The notes under the pieces: model-generated
The model's input: only the letters and a program-made list of their open reading frames with translations
What the model was told of the DNA's origin: nothing
Databases searched by the model: none
From: Euleptes europaea
Taxonomy: Eukaryota; Chordata; Lepidosauria; Squamata; Sphaerodactylidae
NCBI RefSeq assembly: GCF_029931775.1
Contig: NC_079312.1
Coordinates: 12,717,821 to 12,781,820 of the forward strand
Direction: 5' to 3'
DNA: 64,000 nucleotides
Made by a program: the position numbers and the translations under genes
Shown: one piece after another, positions 33,401-41,478 of the stretch
How positions within the stretch are numbered: the first letter of the stretch is position 1
How the letters are laid out: every line of letters starts with the position of its first letter

Positions 33401-36075
33401 CCAACTTGGAAGGTTTTCGGAGTGGAGTGGACATGTTCATAGAGGAGAGGGCTACCGATGGCTACTAGTAAAAATAGAGACTAGTCATGATGCACACCTG
33501 TTCTCCCTAGTATGCCTGTTATATTAGGTGCTGTGGAACACAGGCAGGACAATGCTGCTGCAGTTGTCTTTGTTCGTTAAAATGGCTTAGCCCAGTTAGG
33601 AAACAGATTACCATGTTTTGCACTAAATTAAGATATCTTTCAGCTCAGCCCCGCTTGGCTGGTAGAACATTTTGGTTTTGTTTTGTTTTTGTTTTAAAAA
33701 GCATTCAACGCATTCCTCAATGTTGCCCGCTGCCAGCCCTGTTCCTTTAACGGGATCCTCCACAGACAAGCCATACTCAGATGTCACAAGCAAGACCACA
33801 GTTTGGTTGTGACAAGATCAAACTCCCCCCATGTGCGTGGGCCCAGATCAAAGCCTTTCTTGGTGTAGGAAAGCTAGAATCTATTCCAGTAGCCCCTTAT
33901 AGACCAACAAGGTTTTCCAGAGTATGCGTTTTTGAGAGTCCAAGTTCGGGTCAAAGTTCCCTGCAATGTCCAAATTCTGATGTTTTTAGAAGAAGATTAA
34001 TCATATCTCCATATGTTTTAAAGTCATTATTTTTCTCTATCTTTTATCATAAAATGTTTCCATAGGGGACATTAGTGGGGATAAGAAGAAAAAGAGTTGG
34101 TTTTTATACCCCGCTTTTCTCTACCTTTAAGGAGTCTCAAAGTGATTTAACATTCCCTTCCCTTCCCCTCCCGACTACAGGCACCTTGTGAGGTACCATG
34201 AGGCTGAGAAAGTTCAGAGAGAACTGTGACTACCCAAAGGGATGCTTCATGTGGAGGAGCGGGGAATCAAACCCGGTCTCCAGAGTCCACCGCTCTTAAC
34301 CACTATACCATGCTGGCTCTTGCCGTTGAGGGGAGGTTTCTGACACACAACCTGGAATGCTGAACCTCCGCTTTATCCGAGTGTGTGGGCAAGAAGCAAA
34401 ACTCCCTTTGGGGGAAAGAATTCACATCTTCACTTCTACTTTATTACCCTTCCTCCAGCTGTTTATAGAGGTCTCTCACAACACTATCTTAGATGGATTT
34501 AGTCCCTCCATTTCTAGGATATTATTACTGCCATGGATCCGGTTTGTGCAGTACGGAACTCCTGTAATCACACAGCGGTGCATTGGATGGAAGTCAGTTT
34601 GGTTCGAATGTACTGTGAAGCTATGGCTTCTTTTAAATATGCTTTGTGAGAAAAGCATTTGGCCTGCAGATGATTGGCAGATCCTGGTTTGCCTACAAAG
34701 AAAACAAACAAACTCCTGGTTTAGTATCCTTTGCTGTTTCTCACCCCCCCACACACACACACACCCATTTCCCCTGCAGTAGTGATGTAAAATGACTCGG
34801 AAGGCCTGGTGGGGGGAAAATAGATTTTTTAAAAAACCCTTTTTTCCCCACTCCTATATTTGAAGCCAGCTGGGTGACCTTGGGCTAGTCACAGTTCTCT
34901 TAAAGCTCTCTCAGCCCCACCTACCTCACTGTTGTGGGGAAGGGGACTGTAAACTGGTTTGATTCTTCCTTAAGTGGTAAATAAAGACGGCATATAAAAA
35001 CCAACTGTTCTTTTTCTTCTTTACTCCAGCAGGTGACAGGTGGGAGAGTGAGAATCAGGGAAAACCAATTGCTGTGTCGCCAGAAAGAGCTGCGCGTCAG
35101 GAGACAGAAGGAAAGCTGGAAGGTCAGGCAGGAAGTGTAACGGAGACCTGGAGGGAAGAATCCTTTTCTTTCCAAGAAAACGACTTCCCAGAAATTCAGC
35201 AAACGATACACGCAGGTGAAAATAAGAATACTTGCACCATGTGTGGGAAAATATTCAGAGATGACTCAAACCTTAAGCGACACCAGAGAACCCACACGGG
35301 AGAAAAACCATTCCAGTGTTTGTACTGTGGGAAGAACTTCAGTCGGAACACAAACCTCACTTCCCATCAGAGAATCCACACAGGGGAGAAACCGTATACG
35401 TGTTCAGTGTGTAGCAAGACCTTTTGTGACAAATCCAGCCTTAATCGGCATGAGAGAATCCACTCTGGGGAAAGACCGTACGAGTGCTATGAGTGTGGGA
35501 AAAGTTTTGATCTCAGCCAATCTCTGATCAGCCACCAGCGAACCCATACAGGAGAGAGACCGTATAAATGCTTGGAATGTGGGAAAACATTCAACCGGAG
35601 TCAAAACCTTCTTAGCCACCAGAGAATCCACACAGGAGAGAAATTGTATAAATGCTCAGAATGTGGGAAAAGCTTCAGCAGAAGCCAGAACCTGACAAGG
35701 CACCGGAGCAGCCACACGGAGGATAAACTGTACGAATGCTACGAGTGTGGGAAAAACTTCCGTCTGAGCCAGTCCCTGATCAGCCATCAGAGAATCCACA
35801 CTGGAGAGAAACCGTATACGTGCTCCCAGTGTGGGAAAAGCTTCAACCGGAGTCAAAACCTTATTAGCCATCAGAGAGTCCACACAGGAGAAAAACAGTA
35901 CAAATGCTTAGAGTGTGGGAAAAGTTTCAATTGGAGCCCAGATCTCCTTCGCCATCAGAGGATCCACACTGGAGAGCAGCCATATAACTGTTCAAAATGC
36001 GGAGATCGCTTCAATCGGCGTGAGAATCTTATTAGACATATGAGAATACACATGGACAAAACTGTGTTGCATTGA
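30292..36075 (+). CDS. zinc-finger gene 2: C2H2 protein without SCAN or KRAB
   Basis: Predicted join: 30292-30313, 32576-32695, 35033-36075. Junction phases are 1 and 1, all GT/AG. The total is 1185 nt, about 394 residues. Exon 1 encodes MSGGESS. Exon 2 gives a DDRTMREISGENLQRLNP-type leader. Exon 3 has a short polar stretch and ten C2H2 fingers (about 113-390). Exon 2 resembles the post-KRAB linker exon of gene 1, so the gene may have lost a KRAB exon; I find none in the introns. The role is presumably nuclear DNA binding. Without an effector domain, its regulatory sign cannot be inferred. Orthologue not identified. Confidence 0.85.
30395..30612 (+). repeat. duplicated block, copy A (empty hAT site)
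   Basis: From CCTTATTGGACCGCCCTGTA to CACCTCCTCCGTCTCT-type sequence. It is repeated, with over 90% match by eye, at 30911-30944 plus 31228-31420. Copy A keeps CTGTAAAG intact where copy B has a hAT element. Confidence 0.85.
30694..30910 (+). mobile_element. tRNA-derived SINE between the duplicated blocks
   Basis: GCTGTGGTTCAGGGGTCGAG head region, GGTTCAATTCCCTGCATCTC B-box, and a body ending in CTCTCCAGGGTCTCGGGCAG at the boundary of duplicated copy B. The 3' part is rearranged (reverse-complement-like end). Confidence 0.65.
30911..31420 (+). repeat. duplicated block, copy B, interrupted by hAT
   Basis: GGCTTATTGGACCTCACTGT, then a hAT insertion (30945-31227), then AAATGCCCCTGCACCTAGAA onward to CCTCCTCCGTCTCTG. 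Confidence 0.85.
30945..31227 (+). mobile_element. hAT (Charlie-like) non-autonomous element
   Basis: Ends CACTGGTTCCCAACC and GGTTGGGAACCACTG. 8-bp TSD CTGTAAAA/CTGTAAAG at 30937-30944 and 31228-31235. The AT-rich interior has no transposase. Confidence 0.88.
31428..31515 (+). repeat. dispersed GAAGAAGTGAGCTGTGGCTC repeat fragment
   Basis: CACGAAAGCTCATACCCTGC, then TTTTTGTTAGTCTTTAAGGT, as at 44.7 and 45.1 kb. Confidence 0.8.
31516..31642 (+). repeat. 127-bp segment repeated inverted at 38.07-38.20 kb
   Basis: GCAAGGGGATTGGGTAGATG through CCAGGTCGGGTGCAGGAAGA matches the reverse complement of 38072-38198 with only about two differences by eye. In both places a tRNA-type SINE follows on the same side. 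Confidence 0.9.
31643..31855 (-). mobile_element. tRNA-derived SINE, reversed
   Basis: Reversed tail GTGAAGCTGCCTTATATTGA to reversed head CTCTACCACTGAGCCAAGAC. Confidence 0.8.
31985..32218 (+). mobile_element. Sauria-type SINE, short form
   Basis: CATCAGTGTGGTGTAGAGGC head, GAGTGACCACCGGCCAGTCA body, and tail GTAAATAAAGAAGG. Confidence 0.75.
32576..32695 (+). CDS. gene 2 exon 2: leader exon
   Basis: 120 nt, phase 1 in and 1 out, acceptor TTTTCTCTTCCCAAG and donor GTGAGTGCG at 32696. It encodes DRTMREISGENLQRLNPA and further acidic/polar residues. Gene 1 exon 5 also begins with DD after a phase-1 junction and occupies the equivalent place before the fingers. Confidence 0.8.
33100..33335 (+). 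mobile_element. Sauria-type SINE, short form
   Basis: AGAGCCAGCATAGTGTAGCA head, GGTTCGAATTCCCACTCTGC B-box, tail ATAAATGAAGTGAAGAAG. Confidence 0.75.
33395..33580. mobile_element. rearranged CR1 3' fragments
   Basis: GCTGCCAACTTGGAAGGTTT then GTGGACATGTTCATAGAGGA, followed by GGTGCTGTGGAACACAGGCA. All are CR1 3' pieces, internally deleted. Confidence 0.6.
33860..33975 (-). repeat. degraded AGTCCAGTAGCACCTTA-type repeat
   Basis: CTAGAATCTATTCCAGTAGC, then ATAGACCAACAAGGTTTTCC and GTCAAAGTTCCCTGCA. Confidence 0.5.
34085..34325 (-). mobile_element. Sauria-type SINE, reversed
   Basis: AAAAAGAGTTGGTTTTTATA (reversed tail) to CTTAACCACTATACCATGCT (reversed head). Confidence 0.8.
34326..34838. 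other. gene 2 intron 2, unassigned
   Basis: No repeat family recognised apart from a (CA)n run near 34748. The 141-codon open frame at 34357 has no domain. Confidence 0.35.
34840..35022 (+). mobile_element. Sauria-type SINE tail adjoining the gene 2 finger exon
   Basis: Truncated copy from CCCACTCCTATATTTGAAGC to AAAACCAACTGTTCTTTTTC. Its pyrimidine-rich 3' end lies directly before the acceptor TTACTCCAGCAG of exon 3. Confidence 0.85.
35033..36075 (+). CDS. gene 2 exon 3: C2H2 finger array
   Basis: Acceptor CCAGCAG before 35033, phase 1 in, stop TGA at 36073-36075. It encodes a polar leader (SPERAARQETEGKLEG) and ten fingers with intact C2H2 ligands, from CTMCGKIF to CSKCGDRF. Linkers are mostly TGEKP or TGERP. 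The linkers after finger 5 (TGEKL), finger 6 (TEDKL) and finger 8 (TGEKQ) lack proline. Fingers 4-6 (35479-35730) and 7-9 (35731-35982) look like a duplicated three-finger block. Confidence 0.94.
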
Positions 36076-36143
36076 GTATGGCTTACTCAGAGGGACCCTT
36101 ATCAGCAATTAGAGAATCCACCCATCAGGTGTGCTATTGAAAA

Positions 36144-36149
36144 AATAAA
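36144..36149 (+). terminator. polyadenylation signal of gene 2
   Basis: AATAAA, 69 bp after the stop codon, inside TTGAAAAAATAAATATGC. A GT- or T-rich downstream element is weak. Confidence 0.6.
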
Positions 36150-36232
36150 TATGCTTTAGATATGATAATGTTTTACCATTTATCCCATCGCATTTTGTTA
36201 CCCCATTGTCAGTCTATGACAGCCATTAGATC

Positions 36233-36890
36233 ATAGAATCATAGAGTGGGAAGGGACCACCAGGGTCATCTAGTCCAACCCCCTGCACAATCCAGGAAAT
36301 TCACAACTACCTCTCCCCCACACCCCCAGTGACCCCTACTCCAAGGACAGAAGATGCCCAAGATGCCCTCCCTCTCATCATCTGCCTAAGGTCATAGAAT
36401 CAGCATTGCTGAAAGATGGCCACCTAGCCTCTGCTTAAAAACCTCCAGGGAAGGAGAGCTCACCACCTCCCGAGGAAGCCTGTTCCACTGAGGAACCACT
36501 CTTACTGTTAGAAAATTCTTCCTAATATCTAGACGGAAACTCTTTTGATTTAATTTCAACCCACTGGTTCTGGTCCGACATACTGGGGCAACAGAAAACA
36601 ACTCGGTACCCTTCTCTATATGACAGCCCTTCAAGTACTTGAAGATGGTTATCATATCCCCTCTCGGTCTTCTCCTCTTCAGGTTAAACATACCCAGCTC
36701 CTTCAACCTTTCTTCATAGGACTTGGTCTCCAGACCCCTCACCATCTTTGTTGCCCTCCTCTGGACACATTCCAGCTTGTCTACATCCTTCTTAAATTGT
36801 GGTGCCCAAAACTGAACACAATACTCTAGGTGAGGTCTAACCAGAGCAGAGTAAAGCGATACCATCACTTCATGTGATCTGGACACTACA
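36233..36890 (-). mobile_element. CR1-type LINE, best-preserved copy
   Basis: The minus strand is open for 164 codons (36392-36886) and encodes [33 protein letters not shown] and [11 protein letters not shown], the C-terminal reverse-transcriptase region. The 3' UTR extends left to 36233. It is 5' truncated within ORF2. Confidence 0.9.
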
Positions 36891-36919
36891 CGTCTGTTGA
36901 TAATGTTTCTAGTTTAAAC

Positions 36920-37257
36920 CAGGGGTCCCCAGTATGGTGCCTGAGGGTGCCATAGCTCCCACCAACACCTTTTCTGGCACCTGCCAGGTGTTTTATAAAA
37001 GTTGGCAGGGTCAGGTGGGGCTTTTGCCCAGTAAGGCTTCTGATTGAGCACTGGAGATCTGATTGGCTCTGCATATTTTTAAATATGTTAGTTCAGCCGC
37101 AGCTGCCACCACAGCACAAGAATCTTCACTTGTGTGACTGAAGGTCAGCTGCAGCAGTCATTTTGTGGCTGGCTTCACCTGCATTTTGTGGTTGTGCCCA
37201 CAATGTGTACCGGAATTCCAAAGGTGCCTGCAGGCTCCAAAAGGTTGGGGATCCATG
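36920..37257 (+). mobile_element. hAT (Charlie-like) non-autonomous element
   Basis: CAGGGGTCCCCAGTATGG at the left and GGTTGGGGATCCATG at the right. 8-bp TSD GTTTAAAC/GTTTAAAG at 36912-36919 and 37258-37265. Confidence 0.85.
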
Positions 37258-37494
37258 GTTTAAAGGAAATGTTCCATCATCTCCTGGGGCAGATAGGAAA
37301 GCACTTTGGACACTGTTGTCGAAGATTAGAGAAGTAACGGACAAGGTCTGAGGCTTGGTAACAGAAAACCATACAAAGCAGAGCTAGGATCAGGGCTCCA
37401 TAGGATCCTGAGGAGAACCTACCCAAATTAGGCAAAGGTTTACAGACCCTTTGATGGTGTGTTTTTTAATCCACATCTTCCTCCACGGAATTCA

Positions 37495-37630
37495 CAGCTG
37501 CATACCTGATTCTCTCCACAACAACCCTGTGAGGTAGGTTAGGGTTGAGTGAGAGAGAGCGACTGGCCTAAGGTCGCCTGCTGAGTTTCACGGCTGGATA
37601 AGGGTTTGGACTCGGGTCTCTGTATTGCTA
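37495..37630 (-). mobile_element. MIR/tRNA-core-like SINE fragment
   Basis: ACAACAACCCTGTGAGGTAG, then CTGGCCTAAGGTCGCCTGCT and GGTTTGGACTCGGGTCTC, the MIR-type motif order. Diverged. Confidence 0.5.
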
Positions 37631-37860
37631 CTGCTACCTTCTAATACTCCTGGCTCTCTACGACTGCTGGCAGAAACTCCCAGGGGTTTGATGACCCTTC
37701 AGCACAGAAGTGTGAGATTGGCCAGGCGATTGTGCTTTTCCATCTGCTGCTTTTGGAGTCACATAAGCACCTCCTGTCCAAGCCTCTCTTTCACTCATGC
37801 ATCAGGGAATGCCCAGTGAAGTCTATTCCTTCATTTGAACAGTATTTAACTTGATCATGT

Positions 37861-38071
37861 GAGGGGAGGGGCTGTGGCTCAGTGGTAGAGCATCTGCTTG
37901 GCAGGCGGAAGGTCCCAGGTTCAATCCCCGGCATCTCCAGTTAAAAGGGCCAGGCAGGTAGGTGATGGGAAAGACCCCTGCCTGAGACCCTGGAGAGCTG
38001 CTGCCGGTCTGAGTAGACAATACTGACTTTGATGGACCAAGGGTCTGGTTCAGTAGAAGCCAGCTTCATGT
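37861..38071 (+). mobile_element. tRNA-derived SINE, full length
   Basis: GGGGCTGTGGCTCAGTGGTA to AAGCCAGCTTCATGTGAGG. Together with the 127-bp segment that follows it mirrors 31516-31855. Confidence 0.85.
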
Positions 38072-38198
38072 GAGGGTTAATCTCTCTTCCTGCACCCGAC
38101 CTGGTAACCTTTAGTGGTTTTGCAGAACCAGATTGTGCCTTCCTTGAGCATGTGCAGAAGATTCTTATTGAAGCATCTACCCAATCCCCTTGCATGAT
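38072..38198 (-). repeat. 127-bp segment, inverted partner of 31516-31642
   Basis: TTAATCTCTCTTCCTGCACC to ACCCAATCCCCTTGCATG. Nearly identical to the partner. The adjoining SINEs differ more than the segment itself. Confidence 0.9.
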
Positions 38199-38204
38199 GA
38201 GGCA

Positions 38205-38440
38205 GCATGATATAATGTGTGGTGACTTAGAGTCTCAGATGAGGATTTGGAAGCCCCCCCATTCAAATCCCCACTTAGTCATGGAAGCTCACTAGGTAAC
38301 CTTGGGCCAGTCATGTACCCTCAGACTAACCTACCTCACAGGGTTGTTGTGAGGATAAAATGGAGGAAGGGAGAATATTGTAAGCCGCTATTGGTCCCCA
38401 TTGGGGAGAAAAGTGGAGTATAAAGGAAGTAAATAAATAA
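38205..38440 (+). mobile_element. Sauria-type SINE, short form
   Basis: GCATGATATAATGTGTGGTG head, ATTCAAATCCCCACTTAGTC B-box, tail GTATAAAGGAAGTAAATAAA. Confidence 0.75.
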
Positions 38441-38444
38441 TTTC

Positions 38445-38690
38445 AGAGGTAGCTGTGTTGGTCTGCAGTAAAACAGCAAGATTTGAGTCCAGTAGCACTG
38501 TAGAGACCAACAAGCTATTTGGGGCATGTGCTTTCCAAGAGTTTAACGCTCCCTTTGTCAGATATGAGCCCTTCCGTCTTGTATCTGATAAAGGGAGCTT
38601 TGACTCTCACAAAGTCTGTACGCTGAAAATCGTGTTGGTTTCTAAGGTGCTGCTGGACTCGAATCTAGCTGTAAATAAATAAATTAACCT
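38445..38690. repeat. dispersed fold-back repeat (AGTCCAGTAGCAC family)
   Basis: GGTAGCTGTGTTGGTCTGCA, then AGTCCAGTAGCACTGTAGAG. The inverse TCTAAGGTGCTGCTGGACTC appears near 38641, so the ends can pair. Confidence 0.7.
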
Positions 38691-39305
38691 TCTAACTAGT
38701 AAAAGGTTAGAAGGTTTACTGGCATATGCCGTACTAATAAATCTGATTCTGAACCTTCTAACCAGCCTCCAAAATGCCACAAAATTAGCTCCCCGGCTGA
38801 AGGGGAATTTAGCCTTGTGATTCTTAGGAGGCAGAGGCATTCAACAAGCAGAGTGTGAGGCACAGCGGTATTGTGTGTCTAAATTTCTGGCTTTCATCAG
38901 AAAGTAGAGGAAAATAACTCCCTACCTCTGAAGTGCTTTGGGACTCAGCCGATATCTACACACATTCAAAACTCTGTTGTGTCGATGTAGTAGCAGGACT
39001 TGCTAATTATTTCAGAAATACCATGGAAAAGAAGCACATTGACTATCAGAAGCAATGTATTTAGTACATTTCAAGAACAATACGTTCTAATAAAATATAT
39101 TTCTAGCACCTTTTTGTCCTACCCTTCTTCTGGGAAAGGGAGGGGCGTTTGGGTATGGGTGTCGTTCCGCTTCTTCCATTTTACCCTCAGGAACCCTGCG
39201 AGGTAGGCTAGGCTGACAGCTGGGATAGCTCCGGGCTCCACCTGGAGTTTGGTAACCCACCCCTTCATCTGCTGTCTCCCGTGTCTCAGATTTTTGGATT
39301 GTGAA
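38691..39305. other. unassigned intergenic sequence
   Basis: Short inverted matches of TTAGAAGGTT surround 38690-38762. Otherwise nothing recognised. Confidence 0.35.
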
Positions 39306-39309
39306 TTCC

Positions 39310-39512
39310 TCAGAGCCAATGTGGTGTAGTGGTTAAGAGCGGTGGACTCTAATCTGGAGAACCGGGTTTGATTCCCCACTCCTGCACATGAAGCCTGCTG
39401 GACAACCTTGGGCTAGTCACAGTTCTTTCTGAACTCTCTCAGCCCCACCTACCTCACACAGTGTCTGTTGTGAACAGAGGAAGGGAAGGAAATTGTAAGC
39501 CAGTTTGTTCCA
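39310..39512 (+). mobile_element. Sauria-type SINE, truncated
   Basis: GAGCCAATGTGGTGTAGTGG to AAATTGTAAGCCAGTTTG. Confidence 0.8.
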
Positions 39513-39514
39513 AA

Positions 39515-39835
39515 GCACCTAATGGAATAGGCATGCTCCTCTGATCCTGGAGAGAATAGGGATGCATCATGACCAGTATTCATTTTTACTAGTAGTCATG
39601 GATAGCCCTATAAGAACATAAGAAAGGCCATGCTGGATCAGACCAAGGCCCATCAAATCCAGTAGCCTGTTCACCCGGCGGCCAACCAGGTGCCTCTAGG
39701 AAGCCCACTAGCAACACGACTGCTGCAGCATTGTCCTGCCTGTGTTCCTCAGCACCTAATATAATAGGCATGCTCCTCTGATCCTGGAGAGAATAGGGAT
39801 GCATCATGACTAGTCTCCATTTTGACTATCCTTGG
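39515..39835 (-). mobile_element. two adjoining CR1-type 3' ends
   Basis: AGGCATGCTCCTCTGATCCT occurs at 39529 and again at 39766. The second copy has the complete 3' terminus AAGAACATAAGAAAGGCC at 39611. Confidence 0.8.
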
Positions 39836-39882
39836 CGGGTGGTCACTCTCAACCATCTCTCCACTCCACCCTAACAAAGGCC

Positions 39883-40211
39883 ATTTACGCATGGGAGGTT
39901 TTGGCTTGGATTTGCCACTCTCTAGAGACACACTTTCCCCATCCAAGTCCCCAAAACTCAACAATAAGCCCCCATGCAGAGTCAGATGGGGGAAATGTGC
40001 ATCTATGCTGTGTGTGTTAAGCGCCGTCAAGTCGCTTCCCACTCCTGGCGACCCTATGAATGAAAGTCCTCCAAAATGTCCTATCTTTGACATCTTTGCT
40101 CATATCTTGCAAATTGAGGGCTGTGGCTTCCTTTGTAGAGTCCATCCATCTCTTGTTGTGCATCTAGAGAGAGGCAAATCCAAGGCAAAACCTCCCGTAA
40201 GTAAATGGCCA
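39883..40211. mobile_element. palindromic fold-back MITE with BovB insert
   Basis: GGCCATTTACGCATGGGAGG and CCTCCCGTAAGTAAATGGCC pair, as in the 21.6-22.6 kb cluster. BovB interrupts the middle. Confidence 0.85.
40006..40156 (-). mobile_element. BovB 3' end inside the fold-back MITE
   Basis: 10-bp TSD TGTGCATCTA at 39996-40005 and 40157-40166. It begins with GTGTGTGTTAAGCGCCGTCA. Confidence 0.9.
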
Positions 40212-40525
40212 GTAAAAAAACCCCAAGAAAGTGGGGTTTTTTAAAATTTATTTTTATAACCCCCCTTTCTCAAGGCCGGATTTAGGTTTGATGAGGCCCT
40301 AAGCTATTGAAGATAATGGAACCCTTTATATGTCCAGCTGTCCTTTATCAACAACAAATTGTCACTGTTTTTTTGTGTTGAATATATGCTATATGGTAAT
40401 TTATGGACCTAATAGGTATCTAAAGCCATTTGCACGTAACAAAATATGTATTTTATCAAAGTAACTGTTGAACTGAAATACAATTAAGAAGTATATTAAT
40501 AGTGAAATAATTATTAAGCTCTAAC

Positions 40526-41478
40526 TTAAAATGGATTCCGTGGACTGCCAAAAAACACAAATCAATGGCTTATAGATCAAATCAAGCCTGAACTGACCCT
40601 AGAAGCTAAAATGACTAAACTGCGGCTATTGTATTTTGGTCACGCCATGAGACGACAAGAGTCACTGGAAAAGACAGTCATGCTAGGAAAAGTGGAGGGC
40701 AGCAGGAAAAGAGGAAGACCCAACAAGAGATGGATGGACTCAATAAAGGAAGCCACAGCCTTCAGTTTGCAGGATCTGAGCAAGGCTGTCAAAGACGGGA
40801 CATTTTGGAGGACTTTCTTTTTTATATATAGATATATAGATATAGATATTATTTTTCAATAATTACTATACATCTCATTTGACAATACATCCTATATACC
40901 AATCTTTGACTTGAGAAAAAAATTAATAAAAATGAATAGGTGCATGTCTTCAGTATTAAATATAATTAATTATAATTGACTTCCCCACCAACTTCCTCCC
41001 TCCCTACAAATATCTGGTATCTCCTTTGTATTAATATTTTCTAATCCTTATAAGTCATTATTTTAATGTTATACTTTCCCCTTATTTAATATATTTTGAT
41101 AAGCAATAATAATATAATATTAATAATAGAGAATAAAAAGAAAAAATCATTTTAAAAATAAAAACAGAGACATAACAAAACACATTTACATAATTTTCTT
41201 CAGTCACTCCTCTCTGTCATAGAAAATGGATTAGATAAAAAACTTTATATACCCCCTAAGTAAAAAATTAAATTGATATTATTTTTCTTCTCCCCCGCCC
41301 CCCGCCCTTTCCCATATTAAGAGTCAAATTAGTATTCTTCCGGCTTTCTTAACCCTTCTTTGTAAACTTTTTTCTGCTGTCTGGAATTCCTGTTGACATT
41401 TTGGAGGACATTCATGCATAGGGTCGCCATGAGTCGGAAGCGACATGACGGCACTTAACACACACACACACACAACCT
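40526..41478 (+). mobile_element. BovB LINE inside hAT copy B
   Basis: The plus strand encodes [18 protein letters not shown] and GRPNKRWMDSIKEA. The 3' end GACGGCACTTAACACACACA runs into a (CA)n tract. An L1 piece interrupts it. Confidence 0.88.
40818..41394 (-). mobile_element. L1-type 3' UTR inside BovB
   Basis: 19-bp direct repeat GACATTTTGGAGGACTTTC (40799-40817) and GACATTTTGGAGGACATTC (41395-41413). T-rich at its left, so it is reversed. Confidence 0.8.

Noticed and set aside
32696-35032. Hidden KRAB exon in gene 2 intron 2
   Set aside because: No frame on the plus strand contains a KRAB core (EEW ... LYREVM); phases already join exon 2 to exon 3.
35404-35883. Antisense frames over the gene 2 fingers
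   Set aside because: Same reason: periodic shadows of C2H2 coding sequence.
36392-36886. 164-codon minus-strand frame as a host gene
   Set aside because: It is the C-terminal part of CR1 reverse transcriptase, 5' truncated and repeated elsewhere in the window.
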